Source: Echinometra lucunter (Eukaryota > Echinodermata > Echinoidea > Camarodonta > Echinometridae). Taken from it: a DNA stretch of 64,000 nt. A program made the position numbers and the translations under genes. A model generated the notes under the pieces. The model did no database searches, was not told the origin of the DNA, and saw only the letters and a program-made list of their open reading frames with translations. Positions 42,971 to 54,779 of this stretch are shown here, piece by piece (the first letter of the stretch is position 1; every line of letters starts with the position of its first letter). The stretch is from NCBI GenBank assembly GCA_029962745.1, contig CM057155.1, forward strand, positions 30,130,692-30,194,691, read 5' to 3'.

Positions 42971-43386
42971 TTAACCCATTCGTGACAGGAATTATTTAAA
43001 GCCTAATTTGATCAGCTTTTATTCTTCAAATTGGCAACACCAACATTTTTATTTTATTGCTACATTTTTCTTATAAAATGTCATGTATCTGAAATGAATA
43101 TAATTTGACTGAAATTATGATGAGAAGTCAAAAAGTTGCCAAGTTGCAGGGGAAAACGGTGATTTTAAACCTGCTATCACATTGCCAATTTAAGGATTTT
43201 AATGCTTATTTTCCTTTAAAAAATTTTCAGCATCAAACAACGAATATTGACGCAACCAAAATGGGCACAGTTTCTGTAGAATTTTTTGCTCTTTCTGCTC
43301 ATGTATTTGGTATGATTTTTAGGGCTTTCCATCAAAAGATATTAGGCCAAACCACAAAATGTGGACCTCTGTCACGAATGGGTTAA
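42971..43386 (+). mobile_element. TTAA-flanked MITE (family A), copy 4
   Basis: Full-length ~416 bp, TTAACCCATTCGTGACAGGA to CTGTCACGAATGGGTTAA, both ends intact. Confidence 0.92.
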
Positions 43387-43594
43387 AATGAAGAATTCCT
43401 GGCTCAGTTTGGCACAGTTACAAAAGTACAGACCATGAAGATACTAATATGAATTTGAAATGTTAATTTTGACCTTTATTTGAGCAAAATAGGAATTTGA
43501 ACTGAGGGATGAATTATTAAAGATGTAAGGATTTAGAGAGAAATGTCAAGAATTACATTAAATGGTTAACGGTTAAATGGTTGGTTATTGTACC

Positions 43595-43760
43595 TGACTG
43601 CTAAGAAAGCATTTGTATGCTTCGTAGTAAGCAACCAGGGGACCGACAGCTTTAAGTCCCCTCCGAAGGACTTGGTAATGAGGATTAATACCTTACCAAA
43701 GGGCATTAGCGTATCCACTTTACTGCTCTACCACTGAGCCACAATGCCTCCTCATTAAAG
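43595..43760 (-). mobile_element. tRNA-derived SINE, minus orientation
   Basis: Read on the minus strand, GTGGCTCAGTGGTAGAGCAG is a good A-box and D-arm region, followed by CTAATGCCCTTTGGTAAGG and a body found again in part at about 45155-45230 (TTACCTGACTGCTAAGAAA). No full tRNA fold is evident. Confidence 0.55.
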
Positions 43761-44062
43761 GCATTGGTTAACATTGTTATGATTTTAAAAAATCTTGTTT
43801 TGTTACTTGAAAATGGGATAAACATAAGGGCTATAGTGTAAAAATACCAGTCTGAAAGTTTCAAAGTATAATATCCACAGGAAGTATTTTTAAATATCAA
43901 AAATGTGAACCAATGTTTGAAAAATATATGAGGGTCGGTTGCACAGAATAGACATAAGGAATGCGCATGCGCATATGACTCACCTTACCGTACTGTGTGT
44001 ATTGGCGTATCACGCGGCGGGAGGCACATAACGGCATTTTCAAATTCAAGCAAAGTAGTCCT

Positions 44063-44735
44063 CTTATACTGTTTTCACACTGCCGAAACGGAATATCCAT
44101 GCCGTTATATTTCATTACGCTTCACTTTCAAAACGCTTCCAAAACGCTTCTGGTTTTTGTTCACACTGAACCAATGAAGTCCGTTTTGAGCGAAAGCGTA
44201 ATATTACGGTGTGAGAGAGTGCGGAAATACGTCATTACCCACCATGCATTTTGCTATCTCCAGCTGTATAAGCGCGCGGTATACAAACACCCAACGTATA
44301 CGTAAACAAGTCTCATGTACGAATGCTAACGTGTTTGTTTCTTCATACATGATTCGCGTCCATGCAGTTAGTAGTGTCGAACGTACGCTGCACTGCCATG
44401 CCGATCCATGCAGCTCGCTAGCGCTGCGAACGAAGATACCCGCGCTTTCACTCGTTTCCCGCATTTTCCAGGTTTTTGGTGGGAACCTGGTTGACCTTTG
44501 ACATTTCATTCCGCTTTATTTCCTTTTTTCTGTACATACCAAAAAATAAAGCGTCATATTTGGAATATTCCGTTTTCAAAACACCTCAAAACCTAGTGAT
44601 AGACCTCACACGTAGATTGCGGAATATTTGATTCCGTTTTCAAATATGACGCTTTGCCGAGTGTTCATACCTAAGCGTTTTTTTCAAAAAACGCTTTTAT
44701 TCCGTTATATTTGTTTGGTGTGAAAGTGGTATTAG
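44063..44735. mobile_element. 673-bp TIR element (family H)
   Basis: CTTATACTGTTTTCACACTG at the left and GTGTGAAAGTGGTATTAG at the right are imperfect inverted repeats. Sub-terminal words ACGGAATAT, AAAACGCTT and TTCCGTT recur in both orientations. The interior is relatively CpG-rich and has overlapping open frames on both strands (near 44204-44509) with no recognisable motif. Confidence 0.7.
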
Positions 44736-45640
44736 TGATTGTCTCGTGAGACGAAGGATAATAAAATCGCCGTTTGCGTCTAACTTACACTCTTTCATTC
44801 CAAATTATGGTTGGTTTCGGGGGTTTTGAGTACAAATACAAGTATTCATACACATGTTTCATCTTAATTTGAGAATTTTTTTAATCAGCTACTCACAAAG
44901 TTAGCCAATGCCTCCTCATTAAGCCTCCTCTACCTAAACCCCATCCTCCTCTCATCCCATTCCCCTCTTTTCTCTTGATGCTTAATGCAGGTCTCTGTAT
45001 TTGAATCTTGCAAGACAGTGGAAATGTGCTATGAATATGTGAGCAATTAAGCAGTGAAAAGCTCCCTTCTTAAGCCTTTGACTACTGACTTCACCTTTCC
45101 CCATAGGTTTCATACAGGCACCACCCAGTTCTTGTGGTAATGGGTTAATTAAAAAAAAGATATTGGTTATTGGTTTGTTTTACCTGACTGCTAAGAAAAC
45201 GTGCATGCTTGTAAGTAATTACCAGTAAATAAATGTCAGTAAAATGATGTCAGCAAAATGATTAAAATCACAATGATGAAATTTGTTGTATTTGTTGTAT
45301 TGAAGTATTTTACACTGCTGCAGTGGGTGTCTGGACTCATTTGAAATGGATTCATGCAAGAAGAAAGAAATCACCGACAGGAAGGAATTTCCCAGGAGTT
45401 CCATTAGTGTACTAATACATGCTCTTGTAGCTGTGAAGTACTTTGAGGCTATTCATGATTAAGAACATAATATCATGCACAACTGATCCATCTAACCGTG
45501 TCATTACCATGGTTACATTTTGACAACACAAGTGCTGTTACTGGGTGTTTTCACACTTTCTTAATTATGAAAAAGCTCCCAAAGATAGTTCTGAGTATTT
45601 TGCTTAATGTTTTACTTAGATAAAATACTCAGCAAAATTC

Positions 45641-45984
45641 AGTATTCAATTCAATATTTTGGCTTAATATTTTACTCTAAATCTAAGACACCTTCCTAGG
45701 AGACTTAAGCCAATTATTTTGGAGGCCTTGATTGGTAGGCATAGGTTTTTATACGCAGTCATCATGAGCTGCGCAGAATTATATCATAGCGTATTTGATG
45801 CGAGATGTTGATTGCACATTGACAATATGACGTCACAATCCTTATCAGTAAGAATTTTTACTTAAAAGTTTGCTTACTGAAGTAAAATGCAAAGTATTGA
45901 ATTGAATACGACTTAAGCAAATTTCTTAGCCAAGCAAAATCCTTAGTAAAAGTTTTACTTAATCTAAGTATTGAATTGAATAAC
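45641..45984. mobile_element. Probable foldback/TIR element (family I)
   Basis: AGTATTCAATTCAATATTTT and TTAATATTTTACT at the left match the reverse complement of AGTAAAAGTTTTACTTAAT and AGTATTGAATTGAATAACAG at the right. The boundaries are approximate. Confidence 0.6.
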
Positions 45985-46884
45985 AGCCCTGTTATTCATA
46001 TTGTAGTGTCATTCTGTAGAATCAGATCATGAGAGATTAATTCCAGACCAAGTTCACACCAGTGACTTACCTATATGTACATGTAGTATTTATGATGTTA
46101 TCTGTCCCAAGCAAAAATGAGAGGAAATTTGCATACATGCTTTCACATGAAGGTGTGAAAGCATCTCATGCAGTAATTAAGCAAAGTGCCTTTGATAATT
46201 TAGCTTACCTACAAACTGCATGTGTGATAGTTGATTAATCTGACGGGAAAGTGTCACTTCTGAAAAACAATATTTAAATCAAAGAGAGAGTGAAAGCTTT
46301 GTTTTAGTTTCTTCTGTGCCTTACTGGTACCTGATATGAAGTCATTATACCCAATAGCACTATTTTCATATCAGGTGATGATTTCATCATGTATATAATT
46401 ATACAAATATTAATCTGTAGATGTCTTTATGTGACAGTGAAAGAAAGTCTTTGGAGAGGCCATCATTGTTACATGTTACAAACCATCTTCAGGAAAACAG
46501 TATTAATCTCAGAATGTTGACAGTAAAGAAATGTATAGTGTTAAAGGTAGAGGATCCCTTTTGCATCCCCCTAAATCAACTTACCTTCATAGCTTGTCAT
46601 ATTGTAGAGGTAGATGATTAAGATTTTCCCTTGAAATAACAAAACTGTAAACCTCTTGTTAATGGGGAAAATGAAAAATTAATTTTGGTTGAATTAAAGA
46701 CGTGCCCATATACAAATCATGTAAAGGGATTATTTTCCAATTCTTGTGCAGGAACATCCGAGCAAACATACATACAAGGCAACAATGTATTGCATGCATC
46801 CAGATTCTATACACAGTACCAGGTTATACACACACTGATCCAGACACATTTCCTGGCATGGAAACTTATCTATTTGAGAATAAT

Positions 46885-47120
46885 AATAATAATATTCCGT
46901 TCTTGTATAGCGCATATCACGTTATTATCTAACGTCTCTATGCGCTTCCAAAGGACTTTGAATATTATTACCCTGGCTTTAGCCCGGCAGCCTTTTACAG
47001 CGCATAAGCGTTTCAAGGAATTAATTCCTGCCAGATACCCATTTACCTCACCTGGTTCGAGTGTGGCAAATGTAGATTAATGTCTTGCCAAAGGACATTA
47101 GTGCTGCGGCACTAATGAAT
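46885..47120 (-). mobile_element. tRNA-derived SINE (family J), partial
   Basis: It shares ATATAGCGC, TGCGCTT, AATATTATTACCC, TACCCATTTACCTCACCTGG and GTGGCAAATGTAGATTAATG with the better copy at 51950-52293. The tRNA-like head is lost or degraded. An AAT trinucleotide run adjoins it. Confidence 0.6.
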
Positions 47121-47424
47121 TCAAACTGTTTTAACAGTTCTAAGGGATTTCTGACAAAAAAATCATAATGCCTATGACTACATGATATTTCATACACTTG
47201 ATCATTATGGTAAACTGCTCGACCTTAATAGTAAGTTTCATAAAGTTTCAAAAACTTGAAAAAGGGATCCCCTACCTTCAGTCTTTTATTATGCACATGA
47301 GCAAATAGTTTGTCTGTTATGACAGCTTTTGATAACTAGAAGACTACATGTATGTTTGTTTCATGATCACTTTTTTATCAATATTTATCATCTGAAAGAC
47401 ATTGGATGACTATAGATGATAATG

Positions 47425-47565
47425 ATAATGAAGATATTTATACTGCGAAACATGTCCACCCCGAAGGGTGCTCAAGGTGCTTACAATGAATTATTATTCA
47501 ACGTTATTATCACCTCAGCAGTACTAGGTACCCATTTATACACCTGGGTAGAGTGCAGATCCCAT
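47425..47565 (-). mobile_element. SINE family J fragment
   Basis: It retains ACCCATTTATACACCTGGGT and GAGTGCAG in family J context, ending before the poly-G run at 47580. Confidence 0.45.
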
Positions 47566-47579
47566 GCTCCATGATATTT

Positions 47580-48857
47580 GGGGGGGGGGAGGGAGGGGAG
47601 AGGGAGGGGAGGTGGACATTGTTGTGGTGTGCTAACTTCAAGTGTATTTCTTTTTTTTTTAGTTTCTTTTTGTCTTTTTTGATAATTGAGATCATCTTTA
47701 TGTTTCAAATCTATTTTTAATGACAGTGAAAATGGATGCAGTGAAATTGAAGTGAATCCATTAAAATCAAATTTAGTTTAGTTGCCTGTTATTGCAACAA
47801 AATAATGTAGACCTGTTAATCTACATGTATATGTATATGACAAATTAATACATCTAAATAATATAGGGAACTTTTTGTAAACTCCCATTATTTGACTATC
47901 TCATAATTTTTATGTAATTCTGCATCAGACTTGCCAAGGCCATTCAGGGAAAAATGTGGAATTAAGGGCTGCTTGTTATGTGGTATCATGCCTTTATTAT
48001 AGCTGTGAAAATTGCTTTTTTTTTTCTTTTAGTGGTCCCAACAATCAAGAAAGTGATGCTGCTCCCTGATGGTTAAGCACAATGTCATGGGAATATGCTT
48101 TATTCATATTTGGTAGTTGAAACAGATTATGATTGATTTCAAATTGTAAAAAAAAAGGACAAAAATAGATCATTCTGCAATTTCATGATCTTGGAAAACA
48201 TAAAGGGCCCCTTTGATGTTATCAGAATGTCAATTTTGTAAAATAGGAATTAGGATTTAGACTCAAAGGATTTGTCTTTTGGTTCATTGACTACTGAATT
48301 CTCTCATTCTCATAGACTTAATACAGGGAACATCAAGGTCTACTAGCAAATGGCCAACTAGTAATCACTGGTACACATAAATGTACAGAGGCTAGAGTGC
48401 TGCTCATGAGCTACTATTGGAGATTACTTACATGTAGTCCTAAATTGCATCGCCATGTACTTTATTTTTAGCTTTGGTACGTTCATGAGCTCACTGAAGA
48501 ATTGAAAAGAGATTAAAAATTGTACTCTCAGAAATCTCAAGTTTTCTTTGGAAAATCTTGCGATGTCCTCGTTTGAAAGCGAAAAAGAATGTTGACACTA
48601 TCGTATCCTTTTTTGCCAAGGAACCTGCGTCATGCATGTACCACACTGTGCATGCATATTTGATATAGAGTAAGGGCATGCTGTGAGCATTTAATCAATA
48701 TTTCATGTTGATTGCAGTGTTAGTGAAGCACATTGTATGGCATCTGGTGACAGACAGAAAGATGTTTAACTCTAAAAGTGCCGTTACTTAAAGCTCTTCT
48801 GTCTGCCATCAAGGCATCGTACACGTACATGGACTTATGTAGAGTACTCCTTTTAAC
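47580..48857. other. Non-coding stretch
   Basis: A G-rich run at 47579-47612 is followed by AT-rich DNA with no supported gene or clear repeat ends. Confidence 0.5.
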
Positions 48858-48932
48858 CCCTTGCCGACGGGTACCAGGTGGTCCCTGTACTAAGTCTATG
48901 GGAGTTCAAGACTTCAGTAGTCAAGGTGTTAA
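48858..48932. mobile_element. Possible miniature TTAA-ended repeat
   Basis: TTAACCCCTTGCCGAC at the left and GTCAAGGTGTTAA at the right form a short inverted pair with TTAA at both ends, similar in style to family A but unrelated inside. It is only ~75 bp. Confidence 0.4.
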
Positions 48933-49332
48933 GTCCATAATTCTAAAAAGAAAAATGATATCATTTTCAGCAGCCACTTTATTCACTATATACATGTAAT
49001 GTGTATTTATGTGAAATAGTTATACCCAGTTAATGATATACTATATAAACCATATATTTCGCATATAGATATTTCCACGATTTTGCACTAGGTGGGGAAG
49101 TTCGCGAAGGTTAATTTCACGATTTTTGTGATGTTTTCATTATATAAATAGACATATAATGAAGTTGAAATTTTTGCAAGGACTGACTCGCGAAATTTGC
49201 GAAAATAAAACCGACGTGAAAATAACCACTTATACAGTACTCTCCTGAAGGCCATTAATTCATATATATTATGTTCCTGGGGGTAGTCAGTACATATCTT
49301 GTCTGCTGAAAACCCAAGGAGCATACAATAAA

Positions 49333-49732
49333 TTAACCCATTCGTGACAGGAATTATTTAAAGCCTAATTTGATCAGCATTTATTCTTCAAATTGGCAAC
49401 ACCAACATGTTTATTTTATTGCTACATTTTTCTTATGAAATTTCATGTATCTGAAATGAATATAAATTGACAGAAATTATGATGAGAAGTCAAAAAGTTG
49501 CCAATTTGCAGGGGAAAATGGTGATTTTAAACTTTCTATCACATTGCCAATTTTAGGATTTTAAAAAATTTTCAGCATCAAACAACGAATATTGACGCAA
49601 CCAAAATGGGGACAGTATGTGTAGAATTTTTTGCTCTTTCTGCTCATGTATTTGGTATGATTTTTAGGGCTTTGCATCAAAAGATATTAGGCCAAACCAC
49701 AAAATGTGGACCCTCTGTCACGAATGGGTTAA
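49333..49732 (+). mobile_element. TTAA-flanked MITE (family A), copy 5
   Basis: It runs from TTAACCCATTCGTGACAGGA to CTGTCACGAATGGGTTAA, ~400 bp with a small internal deletion near 49560. Confidence 0.9.
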
Positions 49733-49794
49733 GTGTGATATCTTTGAGGATATTCCTTCCTGGTGCATGTATAATGTTCTTGCATTATGATCTA

Positions 49795-50050
49795 ACATTT
49801 CTGTGCACTTCCAGAAGATTTTGGATATTATTACTTTGGCTTTAGGTCAAACAACCGTAGCACTTAGTGCATTCAGGGAATGAATCCTACCAAGTACCCA
49901 CTTACCTACACCTGGGTGGAGTGTGGCAAATGTAGATTAATATCTTGTCAAAGAAAGTTAGTGTTGCTACTAGGACTTGAACCCTGTACCTTATGGTTCA
50001 CATTCTGGCCAGAGACTTATCTACTGGACCACAACACCTCTATCTACCTC
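49795..50050 (-). mobile_element. tRNA-derived SINE (family J), near full length
   Basis: The body words TACCCACTTACCTACACCTG and GTGGCAAATGTAGATTAATA are followed by a tRNA-like head in minus orientation (AGAGGTGTTGTGGTCCAGTA, then GTTCAAGTCC as B-box). Confidence 0.65.
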
Positions 50051-51026
50051 TATGCACATGATATACACATACAAATTTAGAAGAGGTTTCTTCTCCAAAA
50101 TCCCTGGCTGGTAGCGCTTCTCAGCTACATTTGTGTCCCAAATCATGAGAAAAGGTCTTTCTTGTGCCATTTTGGTTCATTGGGGATTGCTACAATCTGT
50201 ACAGAGCATCATGAATGCAACACGCCTTCACAGTAGACCCATACATATAGCATGCACTGAGATGCAAGAATTATGCATGGTTAAACATGCATCAGAGGGG
50301 TGAAGTGTAACAGATAGCTCTGAAATGGAGGACAACATGGATAAGAACCTTTGAGATGAGGAATTGATGAGGGATGGGAATGGTATAGGTGCTAAGGTGG
50401 AGGAGAGGAGGATTGTTAAAGAGAGGATACTAACCCCTGTTTCCACACCTTAATGTTCTGACACTTTCTAACATGTACCTTCATATCAAGCTGGGAGCAA
50501 GAAGGACATTTGTGCTTGTTTACGTGTATTCTTTAACACCTACCAGGTTCTCAATGGAGAATTTGTGGGAGTTGATGCATTAGTAACTATGTCGGAACTC
50601 AGGTGTTGGAAGAGAGAACATGGTGGTGATGAAATGTTTAGGCTTGAAGGTGCAAACCCCCATGTAAACCCCCTTGGTAAACCCCCATGTTTTTTTCTCT
50701 ATGCGGAAATGAATGGTACATGAAGAGTAAGAAATGCCCAGGCAAGAAGGTGTGGACCAGTCAAATTTTCATAAAGTTAGCACAAAATGTGATGTCACTA
50801 GTCGAGCCTGCACAGCTCTTTGCAAAAGTTTTTTATAAATAGAGCATGGGCTCATAATGATGCATAGTTTGCACGTAATAATCATAAGCGAGCGATTTAT
50901 TGTGCCATACGTGAAAACTGAAAAATAAAATATGAGGCTTTGAGAGTTAGTGAATGTGAATGAGCCTTTCAGGAGTTGGGACATTGGAATGTTTTAATGG
51001 ACAGGTACATGAAGGTGTGAAACAGA

Positions 51027-51085
51027 GAGAGAAAGAGAGAGAGAGAGAGAGAGCTAGATAGAGAGGGATAGAAAGAGGGAGAGAA
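51027..51085. repeat. (GA)n-rich microsatellite
   Basis: GA repeats with GATA/GGGA interruptions. Confidence 0.85.
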
Positions 51086-51176
51086 AGCATAGGAATTACA
51101 TTTACTTGAAAGTAAAGGAGAACAAGGTAGAAAGAGTGCGCTAGGCATTATAACAAATCATGGAGAAGGGAAAACT

Positions 51177-51440
51177 TATGGTGGCCCTGAAGTACGTTCG
51201 ACAACAGGTCATGTGCGACGTGAATTTCGCATCCCAGGTTCTGAATTTCACATTCCGGGTCCTGAACTTCACATCCCAGGTCGTGAAATTCATGACCCGT
51301 GGCGCGAACTTTGCATCCCAGTCGTGAAATTCACGACCCGCGGCGCGAAATTCATGACCCGGGATGCGAAATTCAGGACCTGGGATGCGAAATTCACGGC
51401 GCACATGACCTGTTGTCGAACGTACTTCAGGGCCACCATA
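51177..51440. mobile_element. 264-bp TIR element filled with ~21-bp near-palindromic units (family K)
   Basis: About 41-bp near-perfect terminal inverted repeats begin TATGGTGGCCCTGAAGTACG and continue TTCGACAACAGGTCATGTGC; the right end is the reverse complement. A TA at each end may be the target duplication. The interior has about nine ~21-bp units of the form GAATTTCxxxxxCCxGGxC. Because units are near-palindromic, both strands stay open and both read REFRIPG-like heptapeptides. This is an effect of symmetry rather than evidence for a protein. Confidence 0.9.
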
Positions 51441-51924
51441 GAAACTTTACAATCAGATTTAGAGGAATGGAAATAAACTCCTTTTTTTTTCTTGCCATGT
51501 TCTTTACACAGTTCATGTTTTCATTTGAATGTGAGGATATTTGTGATGAATGAGAAAGTTAGTTCCCCTGACACATACAGAGCACAAACAAAGTAGGGAT
51601 TTTTCCCCACCATATTCCAGCCTCCCCCGCTTTTTTGATTATTCATTGGATTTGGAGAAAAGGATTAAAAAGATCCATCAGCAGGTTATCCACTTGCTTT
51701 ATCAAGATATTGTCAAGATATTGTAAATTCTTAAGAGAGTACATATATTACTTTTGTGAACTTCACATTTTGATTTAGGATGGCAAAACCTGAAAATAAA
51801 CTTGCGTGCATGTGAAAACATATCTAGTAATTAGTTCATTATCAATTAAAAAACAACTCTCAAAAAGGTGTAAGTGTAGTTTCTATGAAAGAAAATATGG
51901 TTGTACAATGGTTAAGAGAAAAAA

Positions 51925-52293
51925 AATGATAATAATAATAATAATAATATTCTGGATTTATATAGCGCCTAATACATCTCCAAGAGAGTCTCTAAGCGCT
52001 TTACAGAAATATTATTACCCCGGTCATCGGATTCAGGCTTGCCCGCATACAATGTATGCACCTTCTCCACTCCCTAGGGAGCATTCCAGCCAGGCGCCTT
52101 TTGCAGGCGCGCACAATGCTAAACAAATCACAATGACTTTCGCATCCTACCGGGTACCCACTTAACACCTGGGTGGAGAGTGGCAAATGTAGATTCATAT
52201 CTTGCCAAAGGACATTAGTGCCGCGCCGGGTTTTGAACTCGGACCACGAGATCTACAGTCCGGTGACATATCCACTAGACCACGACACCTCTG
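51925..52293 (-). mobile_element. tRNA-derived SINE (family J), best copy
   Basis: On the minus strand the head reads GTGTCGTGGTCTAGTGGATA (A-box TGGTCTAGTGG) and GTCCGAGTTCAAAACCCGG (B-box). It is followed by GCGGCACTAATGTCCTTTGG and the body, ending at a (AAT)n tail at 51928-51948. Head-body-tail order is that of a tRNA-derived SINE. Confidence 0.8.
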
Positions 52294-52873
52294 ATGATTG
52301 GTGAAAACTTAATCAAGGTCAAGCAAAATTATGTTGACCTTTACAACTTTTTTTGATAAGTGGTCTTGATTGTGTCTGTCATAGTAAGAATAATAAATTT
52401 AAAAGATAGTGATCAATTTCAAGGATTTTAATTAGTCGGCATATTTTAGTAGTAGACACGTGTTCATGAGCCATGTCGTTCGATCAGCTAATTAAAAATG
52501 ATTATCTTTAGGAATGACATAATTTTTTTCTGCTTTGAAAATTGCTTGATTCCAAGTCCTCTTTGTGTACACACTGCAATAATTGCTGGTAAATCTGCAG
52601 GTAAGACCAGTATGTACGTTTACATGCCAAGATATCTTTTTAAAAATGTGTATTTCATTTTATTAAACATTTTAGAAAAGCAGTACAGATACATTTTTGT
52701 TGGATGTAAATTATACTGAATTAATCATCAGTTTAAAAATTAAACTCTTGAAAATGGAAGGCATGGGTGTAATTTTTAAAAAATAACATATTTTTACTAA
52801 ATTCAAAATGAAGGAAAATATCATACCGACAAAAATACTAATGAATGGGGAGGGGGAGGCAGATGTCCAACTG

Positions 52874-53012
52874 GCAAGTTGTCATTCTCTGACAATTACC
52901 ATAGTAAAAGTCAGTGACCAGTGTTTCTCAGCCAATCGAAACCAAGGATTTTACTGAAATTGTCAGAGAATGACAACTTGTCGGAGCTGACAACTTTCAT
53001 GAAATGGTGCCC
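52874..53012. mobile_element. Foldback MITE related to family C
   Basis: GGCAAGTTGTCATTCTCTGA + CAATT at the left pairs with AATTGTCAGAGAATGACAAC + TTG at the right. CAGCCAATCGAAACCAAGG in the middle and CATGAAATGGTGCCC at the end resemble family C. Confidence 0.7.
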
Positions 53013-53147
53013 TGGAGACACTGATCACTGAAAAAATGAAATCATGTAAGTATGAATCATCTGTTTTTTATATTACTAACTTTTTTATTTTAAAAACACT
53101 TCAATAATTTGAACAGTTGTTCAAAATGGTTAAACTGTTTGATCACA

Positions 53148-53660
53148 AACATAGTAGTCAGTGAGTCTGAGACCCTAAAGATTTTATGGCTCTGGCAGAG
53201 ATCCACATTTTGTGGTTTGGCCTAATATCTTTTGATGCAAAGCCCTAAAAATAATACCAAATACATGAGCAGAAAGAGCAAAAAATTCTACATATATTGT
53301 GCCCATTTTGGTTGCGTCAATATTCGTTGTTTGATGCTGAAATTTTTTTAAAGGAAAAAAAGCATTAAAATCCTTAAATTGGCAATGTGATAGAAGTTTG
53401 AAATCACGTTTTCCCCTGCAAATTGGCAACTTTTTGACTTCTCATTATAATTTCTGTCAATTTATATTCATTTCAGATATATGACGTTTTATAAGAAAAA
53501 TGTAGCACTAAAATAAAAATGTTGGTGTTGCCAATTGAAGAATAAAAGCTGATCAAATTAGGCTTTAAATAATTCCTGTCACGAATGGGTTAACGCCTTT
53601 CTGGCCCCAAACATGGTAGTCAGTGAGTCTGAGACCCTAAAGATTTTATGGCTCTGAGAG
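53148..53660 (-). mobile_element. TTAA-flanked MITE (family A), copy 6, inside a direct duplication
   Basis: The element body (about 53195-53593) ends with an intact CCTGTCACGAATGGGTTAA, but the other terminus is missing. A ~45-bp direct repeat (AGTCAGTGAGTCTGAGACCC, then TAAAGATTTTATGGCTCTG) flanks it at 53155-53193 and 53617-53656, with the left copy fused directly to the broken element end. Confidence 0.85.
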
Positions 53661-54779
53661 GGTTAAGTAGAAACCAGATTAAAGCTCTCCCATTCTTCAT
53701 ACTGTCAGAGTCTCTCTGATTGTATGAAGACATCTTGCATCTTCAATGAAGGCTCTAAGAGTTCCCCCAGCACTCATGATAGTCACAGGGCTCATCAAAT
53801 TTACATGAGGCATTGGAGATGCACGTGGGTGAAGACAGAGACAGCCTGGGAAGATCAGCAATGATGGCTGACTGATAACATGGAACATGTAACTCCTGTT
53901 GCCCAAAGACGATGGATGGTATTAAATTATAGTGATCCAAGAAACTACATGTACATGAAGGGAACTGAATTAACAATAATCATCATCATCATAATAGAAC
54001 AAAACAAGAATTAATTCCTGTCTTGTTATGCAAATAAACAAGAATAAAGAGTGATGTAAGAACTGAGTGAAAGAAACGGAATAATTCATAATGCACCTCC
54101 ATTTGCCTGCAATTCATGTGCCTCTATTGCCTGTAGAATGAGCTTGAAGGGCCTTAGCTTATAGTTGAAAGTAAGCAGAATGTTTTGTGCTGCTACTCAC
54201 CGTTTCCAACAAAAATGAATACACCTTAAATATATTCCATCAGTTTAAACAATCTCCTTAATGTTCTGCTCTGTTGTGATGAATTTTTGTACCAAGGGAC
54301 ATTATAGAGTTTCCTCTGCTTTAGTAGCTTGTGTGTTTTTTTATAATAAAATTTTGTACTTAAGAAGATGTATGTTGTTCATGTACTTTGGAATTTTGAA
54401 CTTTTGTAAAGATATACTCACTTCATTGGATACTTTACTCGATTGGTTGGGGTTGGGATGGTAGGGGATGTTGATTTCAAAGACAATATTTTCTAGACAT
54501 ATTCTAGACACCATGCTGAGCTGCTAGGGTTTTTTTTCTCTTAGTGGCCATTATCAGTTTGAAAGCTAACACCATTACATGTTTCAAGGTACTCTACAAT
54601 GCATGTATTATAAATAGAGAATATTAAGGTACCAGTATGCAGATATGAGGTTACAGTCTTATCAATATCACAAAGTGGTATACGTTTACATGCTTCTTTT
54701 TAAATAATCTTAAGGCACTTCATGTTGATCGATAAGGAAACAAAATGCTCTTCTTTCTAAAGGTTCAGTCAGTTGCACT
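53661..54779. other. Non-coding stretch
   Basis: No supported gene or clear repeat. Confidence 0.5.

Noticed and set aside
51141..51476. REFRIPG-repeat protein on either strand
   Set aside because: Explained by near-palindromic units inside an inverted-repeat element; no start context, splice sites or composition supporting a gene.
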